64,000 nt of DNA from Candidatus Paralachnospira caecorum. Its GTDB lineage: Bacteria > Bacillota > Clostridia > Lachnospirales > Lachnospiraceae. The stretch is taken from assembly GCA_904379015.1 (NCBI GenBank), contig CAJFHG010000001.1, forward strand, positions 109,280-173,279, in the 5' to 3' direction. Position numbers and translations under genes: made by a program. The notes beneath the pieces were generated by a model. That model was not told the DNA's origin. It did not search any database and worked only from the letters and a program-made list of their open reading frames with translations. Below are positions 16,627-24,452 of the stretch, one piece after another. Positions within the stretch are counted from its first letter, which is position 1; each line of letters opens with the position of its first letter.

Positions 16627-17375
16627 AATTTATCCTGATATCCTCTCTGCCTTACAATCTCATAGGCCAAAACTCCTGCCGCAACAGAAGCGTTTAAAGA
16701 ATCAATGTCACCTTTCATGGGAATGGACGCCGTCATATCGCACGTCTCTTTTACCAGACGGCTGACGCCGTCCCCTTCGTTCCCGATCACCAGTCCGATG
16801 GGGCCCTTCAGATCCAGATCATACATAAGGGTTCCGCCCATGTCCGCGCAGACAAACCACATTCCCTTTTTTTTCAGTTCCTCCATGACAGCCGTCAGGT
16901 TGGCCACTCTGGCCACCGGCGTGTAATTCAGCGCTCCGGCCGACGCCTTCGCCACCACAGCCGTCAGTCCCACTGCCCGCCGTTTCGGAATGATCACGCC
17001 ATGGGCGCCTGCCAGATTGGCAGTACGGATGATCGCGCCCAGATTATGAGGATCCTCAATGCCGTCCAGCAGGAAGAAAAAAGGAGGCTCCCCTCTCTCC
17101 TCTGCCAGCGCGAACATATCCTCCACAGAAGCATAGGCGTAGGCCGCCGCGTAGGCGATCACGCCCTGATGCTTTCCTGTCCTGGAAAGACTGGCCAGCC
17201 GTTCCTTCGGCACATACTGGATCAGCGTATCATGCTTTCTTGCCTCCCGCGCAATAGAAAGGACGGGACCGTCCTGACATCCCTTGAGGATCAGCACCTT
17301 ATCGATGGTTTTCCCGGAGCGGAACGCTTCCAGCACCGCATTGCGCCCTTCTATCGTAAATTCTTCATATTTCAT
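16623..17375 (-). CDS. rlmB: 23S rRNA (guanosine-2'-O-)-methyltransferase RlmB (TrmH/SpoU family)
   Basis: 250 residues. N-terminal substrate-binding domain with the GRNAVLEAFRSG start, SPOUT catalytic domain with the knot motifs NLGAIIRTANLAGAHGVIIP, VIGNEGDGVSR and SLNASVAAGVLAYE. Methylates G2251-equivalent in the peptidyl-transferase centre (family knowledge). Overlaps mrnC by 11 bp. The cysS-mrnC-rlmB order is common in Firmicutes. Confidence 0.93.
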   Translation of the reverse strand: MKYEEFTIEGRNAVLEAFRSGKTIDKVLILKGCQDGPVLSIAREARKHDTLIQYVPKERLASLSRTGKHQGVIAYAAAYAYASVEDMFALAEERGEPPFFFLLDGIEDPHNLGAIIRTANLAGAHGVIIPKRRAVGLTAVVAKASAGALNYTPVARVANLTAVMEELKKKGMWFVCADMGGTLMYDLDLKGPIGLVIGNEGDGVSRLVKETCDMTASIPMKGDIDSLNASVAAGVLAYEIVRQRGYQDKL

Positions 17376-17853
17376 GTTTCTGTTTCCGCTCTTTCGTCAG
17401 TATTTGTTCATCATAATAGTTCAGACATTGTTCGGCCAGTTCTGTCATCCGGTCTCCCTGGCCTGTCAGATACAGATAACCGAACAGCGCCTCCAGGCCT
17501 GTGGCATGGCGGTAATCCGACATGGTCGCGTTCTTGGCGCGGCTGGAAGCCTGCGCGTTCCGGCCTCTTCTGTACACCTGCTTTTCCTCTTCCGTGAGAG
17601 TATCCGCGATTCCCCGGATCATGGCTGCCTGTGTTCCTGCCTTCACCAGCTCACTGCAGCGGCTGTGCAGCTTTCCGGGCGCCGTATTGCCCTGCGCCAC
17701 CACAACAGTCCGGATATACAGTCCGAAAACCGCGTCCCCGATAAAAGCCAGCGTCAGAGGGGAGTAGGTCCTGATATCCAGATCCCGCCCCCCAATGATC
17801 TCCCGCTCCTGCTTCAGCATTTCCGGCATATATGTTTCTATGCTCTCGTCCAT
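17365..17853 (-). CDS. mrnC: Mini-ribonuclease III
   Basis: 162 residues, an RNase III catalytic domain without a dsRNA-binding domain. The motif LTLAFIGDAVFGLYIR carries the family's conserved catalytic region; KNATMSDYRHATGLEALFGYLYLTG is the second conserved region. It matures 23S rRNA ends in Firmicutes. It overlaps cysS by 16 bp. Confidence 0.93.
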   Translation of the reverse strand: MDESIETYMPEMLKQEREIIGGRDLDIRTYSPLTLAFIGDAVFGLYIRTVVVAQGNTAPGKLHSRCSELVKAGTQAAMIRGIADTLTEEEKQVYRRGRNAQASSRAKNATMSDYRHATGLEALFGYLYLTGQGDRMTELAEQCLNYYDEQILTKERKQKHEI

Positions 17854-19244
17854 TTTACGCCCTCTCTGGTGTCCTTGAGAAGAATTCCCTTCTCTGCCAG
17901 AATATCCCGGATCTCATCGGCCCGGGCAAAGTTTTTGTCCTTTCTCGCCTGCTGTCTCTCCTCGATCAGCGCCTCAATCTCTCCGTCCAGCAGCTCTTCT
18001 TTTTTCTCTGTGATGATGCCGAGCACATCGCAGAGCTTTTCAATGGTTTTCTTCACATCATCCACAAACGCTTTTGTGCTTGTTTCCCAAACGGAAGTAT
18101 TTGCGAATTTCACCAGCTCAAATACAGCGGAAATGGCGTCGGCCGTGTTGAAATCGTCATCCATGGCCGCTTCATATTTATCCACCAGTTCCTTCACCTG
18201 ACCTTCCAGCGCCCGTTCCTCTTCTGTGAGCTCTCCGCCTGAAGCAGCGGCGCTCAGCTCCGCCAGACGTTCCACCGCAGTCAGGATCCTGGTCAGGCCG
18301 TTCTTGGACGCTTCCATCAGGTCCGCGCTGAAATTCAGAGGGCTTCTGTAGTGCGCGCTGAGCATAAAGAACCGCAGCACCTGCAGATCATACTGCTCAC
18401 TGATCTCCCGCACAGTAAAGAAATTGCCGAGAGATTTGGACATCTTCTTATTGTCAATATTCAGAAACGCGTTATGCATCCAGTATCTGGCAAACTCTTT
18501 TCCATTGGCTGCCTCGCTCTGGGCAATCTCGTTCTCATGATGGGGGAAGATCAGATCTTCGCCGCCCGCGTGGATATCGATCTGATCGCCCAGATAATGC
18601 TTGGACATCACGGAGCATTCGATATGCCAGCCGGGGCGTCCTTTGCACCAGGGCGCGTCCCAGTAAGGCTCTCCATCCTTTTTCGGCTTCCAGAGCACGA
18701 AATCCAGCGGATCCTCCTTTTCCTCTCCTGTCACTTTGATCTCACGGAAGCCTGACTGGAGATCATCCAGATTTTTATGAGAAAGCTTTCCGTAATCTTT
18801 GAATTTTCTCGTGCGGTAGTAGACGGTCCCGTCAGACACAGCATAAGCATAGCCCTTTTCGATGAGCGTTTCGATCATGGATATCATGCCGGGAATCTCC
18901 TGTGTCGCAAGAGGATGCGTTGTGGCAGGCTTCACATTCATGCCCGCCATATCCTTCTTGCACTCAGCGATATAGCGTTCTGAAATCACGGAAGCGTCCA
19001 CCCCTTCTTCGATCGCCTTATTTATGATCTTGTCATCCACATCCGTGAAATTGGATACATAGTTGACCTCATAGCCCTTATATTCAAAATATCTCCTGAC
19101 TGTATCGAACACGATCATGGGGCGGGCATTTCCGATATGGATATAGTTGTACACAGTGGGGCCGCATACATACATCTTCACCTTTCCCGGCTCCAGCGGC
19201 ACAAAGTCTTCCTTCCGTTTTGAAAGTGTGTTGAAAATCTTCAT
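17838..19244 (-). CDS. cysS: Cysteinyl-tRNA synthetase
   Basis: 468-residue class I synthetase. YNYIHIGNARPMIVFD (HIGH region), zinc ligands from MYVCGPTVYN and later Cys/His, GRPGWHIECSVMSKHYLG, KMSKSLGNFFTVRE (KMSKS) and a C-terminal helical anticodon domain. Charges tRNA-Cys. Downstream of cysE under a common Cys-type T-box. Normal length. Confidence 0.97.
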   Translation of the reverse strand: MKIFNTLSKRKEDFVPLEPGKVKMYVCGPTVYNYIHIGNARPMIVFDTVRRYFEYKGYEVNYVSNFTDVDDKIINKAIEEGVDASVISERYIAECKKDMAGMNVKPATTHPLATQEIPGMISMIETLIEKGYAYAVSDGTVYYRTRKFKDYGKLSHKNLDDLQSGFREIKVTGEEKEDPLDFVLWKPKKDGEPYWDAPWCKGRPGWHIECSVMSKHYLGDQIDIHAGGEDLIFPHHENEIAQSEAANGKEFARYWMHNAFLNIDNKKMSKSLGNFFTVREISEQYDLQVLRFFMLSAHYRSPLNFSADLMEASKNGLTRILTAVERLAELSAAASGGELTEEERALEGQVKELVDKYEAAMDDDFNTADAISAVFELVKFANTSVWETSTKAFVDDVKKTIEKLCDVLGIITEKKEELLDGEIEALIEERQQARKDKNFARADEIRDILAEKGILLKDTREGVKWTRA

Positions 19245-19332
19245 GGGTTCTCCTTTTAACTCCTTCTGTTTAATCTGCCGGGCAGGCCGGCCTGTTTCTC
19301 AGCCTTCCTGCTCCGTTTCCTGCTGCTCCTGC

Positions 19333-20013
19333 TCAGGCGCTCCGTCTGTCGCTACAAAGCTGCACCCGGAGCATTTCCTTTAACCTTTCCAGTTCCTGTC
19401 TCAGTTCCTGATTCTCCTGCTTCAGCTGACGGATATCCGCGAGCACAGGATCCGGCAGTGTAACCTGATCCATATCCTGCCTGGGCAGACGCACATTGTT
19501 GCGCTTCACACTTCTGCCCGGCACGCCGACCACCGTCGAATTCGGCTCCACGGGCCCCAGCACCACGCTCCCGGCGCCGATCTTGGAATTCTCTCCGATC
19601 GTAAAAGAGCCGAGCACCTTGGCCCCCGCGCTGATCATGACGTTGTCCTCGATCGTCGGATGGCGCTTTCCCTTTTCTTTTCCGTTTCCGCCCAATGTCA
19701 CGCCCTGGAACATCGTAACATTGTCGCCGACCACCGCAGTTTCTCCGATGATCACACCATGCCCGTGGTCAATAAACAGTCTCTTGCCGATCTGCGCGCC
19801 GGGATGGATCTCGATCCCGGTTTTTCTGGCAGCTCTCTGGGAAATCCATCTGGCCCAGAAATAATGTTTCTTCAAATACAGCTTGTGGGCCACCCGATAA
19901 CTTAAAATTGCCCAGAAGCACGGATAAAGGAATACTTCCATCGGCGTTTTGATCGCCGGATCCCGTTCCTTGATCACATCAATTTGTTCTCTCACATAAC
20001 GCATGAATCCCAT
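19333..20013 (-). CDS. cysE: Serine O-acetyltransferase
   Basis: 226 residues. N-terminal helical segment, then left-handed beta-helix hexapeptide repeats with IDHGHGVIIGETAVVGDN and FQGVTLGGNG, the SAT active-site region. Makes O-acetylserine for cysteine synthesis. The frame is open to 20043, but MGFMRYVREQ at 20013 is preferred because GAGGAG precedes it by 9 nt. First gene after a cysteine T-box; cysS follows after 88 bp. Confidence 0.93.
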   Translation of the reverse strand: MGFMRYVREQIDVIKERDPAIKTPMEVFLYPCFWAILSYRVAHKLYLKKHYFWARWISQRAARKTGIEIHPGAQIGKRLFIDHGHGVIIGETAVVGDNVTMFQGVTLGGNGKEKGKRHPTIEDNVMISAGAKVLGSFTIGENSKIGAGSVVLGPVEPNSTVVGVPGRSVKRNNVRLPRQDMDQVTLPDPVLADIRQLKQENQELRQELERLKEMLRVQLCSDRRSA

Positions 20014-20115
20014 AGAATCCATCTCCTCACCATACACATGCATTTACGGTTTACGGCGTGCAGCGTTCTCCGGCAGCCGCCCGGACGCGGGAAAACATAT
20101 GGTTTCCCGCTACAG

Positions 20116-20412
20116 AAAAAGCTCCGTCTCCAAAGAGACGAAGCTTGTTTGATCCTCCGCGGTTCCACTCTTCATAAAATGCGCCGGACACACCGGCCCC
20201 ATTTCACTCGAAGCCCATAACGCAGGCTGTGCGTGCAAAGCTACTGCCGCAACGCTGCAGCCATCGCCCTGCCGGCTCCGGAATGCACTTCATTCCTGCC
20301 CTCCCCGGATCTGCTTTCAGCCGATGACAGATCCTCTCTGCTGTTCATGCAGGAACTACTCTTTCCTTCAATGCCTTTTTATCAGTTTCATTTTCAGTAT
20401 ATACTGCTTCTT
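20116..20412 (-). promoter_or_regulatory. T-box leader of cysE-cysS
   Basis: Minus strand: conserved AGAGTGGAACCGCGG (20171-20157) and terminator AAGCTTCGTCTC/GAGACGGAGCTT followed by T5 (20146-20116). A UGC triplet in GAAGTGCATTCC sits where the specifier is expected, matching cysteine. Controls transcription by uncharged tRNA-Cys. Confidence 0.9.
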
Positions 20413-20417
20413 TCTAT

Positions 20418-20446
20418 AGTCTATGCAGTTTTCCCTGATTTGTCAA
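20418..20446 (-). promoter_or_regulatory. Promoter of the cysE T-box transcript
   Basis: TTGACA (20446-20441), 17-bp spacer, TAGACT (20423-20418). Confidence 0.65.
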
Positions 20447-20454
20447 CCCCTTTT

Positions 20455-21018
20455 TCACGGCTGTCCCTTCCGGTACGCGCAGCCGCGGCAGTCAGCGCAG
20501 CGGTCTGCCGCTTCTGACTGCGGATCATATTCATAATGAAAATTCTCCACCGTCTCCAGAAGAACCGCGGCATGGGTAGCAATGCCCTCTCCCGTGCCGG
20601 TAAACCCCAGTCCCTCCTCTGTCGTCGCCTTCACGCTGACCCGGCTGACAGGAATCTGAAGCGCCTCCGCGATGTTTTTCCGCATCTGCTCCCGGTAAGG
20701 CGCGAGCTTCGGCCGCTGAGCGATCACGGTCGCGTCAATATTCCCGATCCAAAACAGATGCTCCTCCAGAAGTTCCCCTACTCTTTTTAAAAGCTCCAGG
20801 CTTGAAATTCCCCGGTATGCCTCATCTGTATCGGGAAAATGCTGTCCGATATCTCCCAGCGCCGCCGCCCCGAGAAGCGCGTCCATCACCGCGTGCAGAA
20901 GGACATCCGCGTCTGAATGTCCGAGCAGTCCCTTTTCATAAGGAATCTTCACGCCGCCCAGGATCAGATCCCGTCCTTCTGTCAGCCTGTGTACATCATA
21001 TCCCATTCCAATTCTCAT
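20455..21018 (-). CDS. ispF: 2-C-methyl-D-erythritol 2,4-cyclodiphosphate synthase with cysteine-rich C-terminal tail
   Basis: 187 residues against about 160 in the family. [12 protein letters not shown] with the zinc ligands D8/H10, [19 protein letters not shown] with the third ligand, and [21 protein letters not shown] are conserved. MEP-pathway enzyme of isoprenoid synthesis. After the normal end (HAAVLLE) it carries about 30 extra residues ending [14 protein letters not shown], a CxxCxxC arrangement that is not part of the known fold. The gene stands alone between the tRNA cluster and the cysE leader. Confidence 0.93.
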   Translation of the reverse strand: MRIGMGYDVHRLTEGRDLILGGVKIPYEKGLLGHSDADVLLHAVMDALLGAAALGDIGQHFPDTDEAYRGISSLELLKRVGELLEEHLFWIGNIDATVIAQRPKLAPYREQMRKNIAEALQIPVSRVSVKATTEEGLGFTGTGEGIATHAAVLLETVENFHYEYDPQSEAADRCADCRGCAYRKGQP

Positions 21019-21060
21019 ATAAGCCTCCGTTCATAAAACCGGCTTTCCGCGCCTGGATTC

Positions 21061-21113
21061 AAAAAAAGGAGCATGCCGGCGGATCCTATGATCCGGCCTC
21101 ACCGGCGCACTCC
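21061..21113 (-). terminator. Terminator of the tRNA Val-Met-Gly cluster
   Basis: Minus-strand hairpin GGAGTGCGCCGG ... CCGGCATGCTCC followed by T7 (21067-21061), 72 bp behind tRNA-Gly. Confidence 0.8.
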
Positions 21114-21184
21114 TCTTTCTCGTTCTTCAGAATAATAAAGATCCTGATGATCCTGTTCAGCGTCCCTTCAAATGAAAGACTGAG

Positions 21185-21255
21185 AGCGGATAACGGGAAT
21201 CGAACCCGCCTATCCAGCTTGGGAAGCTGGTGTTCTACCAATGAACTATATCCGC
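21185..21255 (-). tRNA. tRNA-Gly (CCC)
   Basis: 71-nt cloverleaf on the minus strand: acceptor GCGGATA/TATCCGC, discriminator T, anticodon arm CCAGC-TTCCCAA-GCTGG (anticodon CCC), T loop GTTCGATTC. Last of three tRNAs. Confidence 0.95.
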
Positions 21256-21339
21256 AAATATACTGGAACCGTCCCGCAGACGGTAATACAAAAGTCCGAA
21301 ATCCTTTTCCTCCAGGCTTCCGGACTTCCGTCTTATGAG

Positions 21340-21413
21340 TAGCGGAAGGGAGATTTGAACTCTCGACACCACGGGTATGAACCGTGTGCTCTAGCCAACT
21401 GAGCTATTCCGCC
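21340..21413 (-). tRNA. tRNA-Met (CAT), elongator type
   Basis: 74 nt: acceptor GGCGGAA/TTCCGCT, discriminator A, anticodon arm CACGG-TTCATAC-CCGTG (CAT). The first acceptor pair and overall sequence resemble Firmicutes elongator tRNA-Met rather than the initiator, which would have an unpaired first base and three G:C pairs in the anticodon stem. A hairpin (AAGTCCG/CGGACTT plus TT) separates it from tRNA-Gly. Confidence 0.93.
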
Positions 21414-21416
21414 ATA

Positions 21417-21489
21417 TGGGACCTATAGGGCTCGAACCTATGACCCTCTGCTTGTAAGGCAGATGCTCTCCCAGCTGAGCTAAGATCCC
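21417..21489 (-). tRNA. tRNA-Val (TAC)
   Basis: 73 nt: acceptor GGGATCT/AGGTCCC (with G:U pairs), discriminator A, anticodon arm TCTGC-CTTACAA-GCAGA (TAC). First in the cluster, 3 bp before tRNA-Met. Confidence 0.94.
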
Positions 21490-21540
21490 GAATTATCTAC
21501 AGCCCGCTTTTAAGCACGCCTTAACTGCGACTGCTTCGTT

Positions 21541-21569
21541 AGTATAACCTTTATTGTCCCAATTGTCAA
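21541..21569 (-). promoter_or_regulatory. Promoter of the tRNA Val-Met-Gly cluster
   Basis: TTGACA (21569-21564), 17-bp spacer, TATACT (21546-21541). Confidence 0.8.
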
Positions 21570-21604
21570 GACTTTTTCTACACTTTTCTTTATAAAATTT
21601 TTCT

Positions 21605-21633
21605 TTGTATCCTTTCCCTTCCTCTGCTATAAT
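21605..21633 (+). promoter_or_regulatory. Promoter of the lipid kinase gene
   Basis: TTGTAT (21605-21610), 17-bp spacer, TATAAT (21628-21633). Confidence 0.65.
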
Positions 21634-21682
21634 GAAAACAGTTCTGGCGGCGGATCTGCCGCCAGGCCCCAGGAGGATTGTT

Positions 21683-22618
21683 ATGTATTACTTTATTGTG
21701 AATCCCAATTCACGGTCAGGGAAGGGGCTGGGGATATGGAACAAGCTGAAGACCCGGTTGGACAGAGACAGGATCCCCTATGAGGCATATCTGACAGAGC
21801 GCACAGGACATGCGGTGCAGCTGGCGGCGGATCTGACCTCACCCAGACATAAGGATACTTCTCCCAAAACGATCATTGTTATGGGCGGGGACGGCACACT
21901 GAATGAAGTGCTGAACGGCATTTCTCTGTCCTCATCTGTAACCCTCGGATATATTCCGTCCGGCTCCGGCAATGATTTTTCGCGGGGCATGAAGTTTTCC
22001 AGAAATCCCTCAAAAGCACTGGACCGGATTTTAAAATCCGACCAGTTCCGATATATTGATTACGGGATTCTGTCTTATATGTCGGACTATCCGGCCCACC
22101 GACGCTTTATTGTCAGCACCGGGATCGGATATGACGCGGATGTATGCCAGAATCTTTTCACCACAAAACTGAAAAAGAGCTTCAACCAGCTTCATATTGG
22201 AAAGCTGACTTACCTGCTGATCGGGATCAAAAGGATCGTTCTCTGCAAAAGCTGCAGCGGTTATCTTCTTCTCGACGGCGTCAAAAGAGTCAATCTGAAG
22301 CAGATCCGTTTCATTTCCTCTCATATTCAGAAATATGAGGGCGGCGGCTTCTGCTTTGCGCCCAAGGCGGATCCTGCCGACGGCTGTCTGGATCTGTGCG
22401 TTGTATCCGGTTCTTCCAGACTGCGGCTGACCTTTCTCCTGCTTGCCTCCCTTTTCGGAAAGCACATTTACTGCAACGGCGTGCGCACCTACACCTGCAG
22501 AGAGGTCTCCATTCATACAGATCTGCCTCTGCTTGTCCACGCTGACGGGGAATCCTGCTATGGGCAGACAGATATTTCCATTCGCTGTGAGGAAAAAAAG
22601 CTGCGTTTTATATGCTGA
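21683..22618 (+). CDS. Diacylglycerol/lipid kinase family protein (YegS/BmrU type)
   Basis: 311 residues. DAGK catalytic domain with VNPNSRSGKG near the start, VMGGDGTLNEVLNG (nucleotide-binding) and YIPSGSGNDFSRG; C-terminal beta-sandwich with HADGE (close to the end). Phosphorylates diacylglycerol or related lipids on the inner face of the membrane. Start at 21683 with AGGAGG 6 nt upstream; the frame runs further up but through the promoter. A PAP2 phosphatase gene follows, which would catalyse the opposite reaction on lipid phosphates. Confidence 0.9.
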   Translation: MYYFIVNPNSRSGKGLGIWNKLKTRLDRDRIPYEAYLTERTGHAVQLAADLTSPRHKDTSPKTIIVMGGDGTLNEVLNGISLSSSVTLGYIPSGSGNDFSRGMKFSRNPSKALDRILKSDQFRYIDYGILSYMSDYPAHRRFIVSTGIGYDADVCQNLFTTKLKKSFNQLHIGKLTYLLIGIKRIVLCKSCSGYLLLDGVKRVNLKQIRFISSHIQKYEGGGFCFAPKADPADGCLDLCVVSGSSRLRLTFLLLASLFGKHIYCNGVRTYTCREVSIHTDLPLLVHADGESCYGQTDISIRCEEKKLRFIC

Positions 22619-22674
22619 ACCATTAAATTGAGTGTGTTTTTTCTGAATTGTTTCTAAAGATTTCTTCCGGCCTC

Positions 22675-22703
22675 TTGCCACGCACCGGAAATCATGATAT
22701 AAT
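22675..22703 (+). promoter_or_regulatory. Promoter of the PAP2 gene
   Basis: TTGCCA (22675-22680), 17-bp spacer, TATAAT (22698-22703). Confidence 0.65.
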
Positions 22704-22751
22704 CAGAAAAATCAAATGAGCTTACCCGCAGTCGGGAGAAAGGCGATTGTT

Positions 22752-23465
22752 TTGAAAGCAGTTAAAAATTTTTTCAGCAAATATCGTCAATCCTGGGTTC
22801 TTTTATATGTACTGATTTATTTTCCATGGTTTTTCTGGTTGGAAAAGCACGTGACAGTCGGAACCCCCTTTACCAATATTCATATTGCCCTGGACGATAT
22901 GATTCCATTTTGTGAATATTTTATAGTTCCTTATTTATTCTGGTTTATTTATGTAGCGGGATCTGTGGCGTATTTCCTTTTCAAACGTCCCAAGAAAGAA
23001 TTTTACCGGATGACGGGACTTCTGTTCACGGGCATGACCATCTGCCTGACGATCTGTACCCTGTTCCCCAACGGCCAGACGATGAGGCCGCCGGTGAATC
23101 CGGACAAAAACATTTTTTCATGGCTGATCGTCGCGCTTTATAAGACTGATACATCCACCAATGTATTTCCAAGCATTCATGTGTTCGCCTCCCTTGGCGT
23201 GAACCTGGCGTGGTGGAACTGCCCTGTTTCTCAGAAACACAAATGGATCCGCCCGGTATCAACGCTGACAGCTGTTTCCATTTGTCTGTCCACCGTATTT
23301 TTGAAACAGCACTCGGTTCTGGACGGACTGGCTGCCATCGTACTTACCATTGTCCTCTACTTCTTCTTCTATCAGCCGGAATTCACCCGCGCTTCCGCGA
23401 AGGCCGCAAGAGAACGGACCAAAGAACGGGCAAAAACAAAAAAGCCTCTGTGGCTTCAGAAATAA
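22752..23465 (+). CDS. PAP2-superfamily membrane phosphatase
   Basis: About 237 residues with five to six membrane segments. C-terminal half carries the PAP2 signatures in relaxed form: FPSIHVFASLGV and KQHSVLDGLAA; the basic first motif is weak. Likely dephosphorylates a lipid phosphate (phosphatidate or undecaprenyl pyrophosphate type). A TTG start at 22752 is preferred because GGGAGAAAGG precedes it; the in-frame ATG at 22716 lies only 13 bp after the -10 box and lacks a site. The tail is rich in Lys/Arg. Confidence 0.82.
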   Translation: MKAVKNFFSKYRQSWVLLYVLIYFPWFFWLEKHVTVGTPFTNIHIALDDMIPFCEYFIVPYLFWFIYVAGSVAYFLFKRPKKEFYRMTGLLFTGMTICLTICTLFPNGQTMRPPVNPDKNIFSWLIVALYKTDTSTNVFPSIHVFASLGVNLAWWNCPVSQKHKWIRPVSTLTAVSICLSTVFLKQHSVLDGLAAIVLTIVLYFFFYQPEFTRASAKAARERTKERAKTKKPLWLQK

Positions 23466-23490
23466 GAGGCAATTAATCAAATAAAATAAT

Positions 23491-23526
23491 AAAAGGAGAA
23501 TGGCTGACACACCGTTCTCCTTTTTT
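23491..23526 (+). terminator. Terminator of the PAP2 gene
   Basis: AAAGGAGAATGG / CCGTTCTCC hairpin followed by T6. Confidence 0.88.
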
Positions 23527-23556
23527 GATGATCAGATAGGGAAAGATTGTTTCCCA

Positions 23557-24450
23557 TCAGGCAGTCGTCTCTTCGTCCGCCGTCTGTTTGCCCCCGATCT
23601 CCTCCGAATGCACAAACCGTTCAATCAGATACACCATCACGATCAGAATCAGGCAGGACAGGATCGTTCCCGTCCAGAAGGCTCCAAGAGACGTATACAT
23701 AACGTTCAGAACCCCCAGTTCTGACACGGCGACAGAAAGAATGTTGGCCGCTGCGTGGAACAGGATCGGGGCCGCCATGGTATGATACCGTTCATAGCAG
23801 TAGATAAACAGAAGGCTCAGAAGGAACGCATAGACCCCCTGTACCAGATTGCCGTGATACAGACTGAAAATCACAGAACAGATCACCGCCGCAGGCCCTA
23901 TATTCAGGTATTCCCGCAGTCTCCGGTAGATCAGTCCCCGGAAAATAAATTCTTCCACGATCGGAACCAGGATTCCCAGCCCGACAAATTCCAGAACAAG
24001 CTTTCCCCCATACAGAATCTCTGAAATTTCCGCATAAGTGTCTGATACCGTATACAGTCCGCTGGCCGTGATCAGATTATTGCCGGCCAGACAGGCCGCG
24101 AATCCAAGGATCACGATGAAAATAAACTGCCAGGCCGGAACCGCCGTATACCGGCGGTCCCTTCCTGCCGCTCTGTCGCGTTTTCTGTCCCTTTTATAAT
24201 AAAGGATCAGGATCGGCAGAGTAATGGCCGCTGACAGGATCTGCAGCTCCAGAGCCATGGACAGAGCTCTGTTCCACATTTCATTGAACAGTCTCTCCTC
24301 CACCCCCGCGCTGGCAGGATCGATCCCCGCAATGGCTGTCATGGCGATCAGCACCGTAGCGATCACTTCTACAATAAAACAGATTCCGAAATACGTGAGA
24401 CCAGGATAAATCAGTCTCCAGATCCTCCGTCCCCAGCTTTCTTGTTCCAT
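23557..24450 (-). CDS. CPBP-family intramembrane glutamic protease (type II CAAX-like)
   Basis: 297 residues, about eight membrane segments. The core motif EEFIFRGLIYRRL (EExxxR) and SVIFSLYHGNLVQGVYAFLLSLLF (second histidine motif) identify the ABI/CPBP family. Members act as intramembrane proteases or membrane scaffolds, sometimes in bacteriocin immunity; nothing in the context points to the latter. It follows carB by 2 bp and is probably co-transcribed with carAB. Confidence 0.88.
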   Translation of the reverse strand: MEQESWGRRIWRLIYPGLTYFGICFIVEVIATVLIAMTAIAGIDPASAGVEERLFNEMWNRALSMALELQILSAAITLPILILYYKRDRKRDRAAGRDRRYTAVPAWQFIFIVILGFAACLAGNNLITASGLYTVSDTYAEISEILYGGKLVLEFVGLGILVPIVEEFIFRGLIYRRLREYLNIGPAAVICSVIFSLYHGNLVQGVYAFLLSLLFIYCYERYHTMAAPILFHAAANILSVAVSELGVLNVMYTSLGAFWTGTILSCLILIVMVYLIERFVHSEEIGGKQTADEETTA

Positions 24451-24452
24451 AT

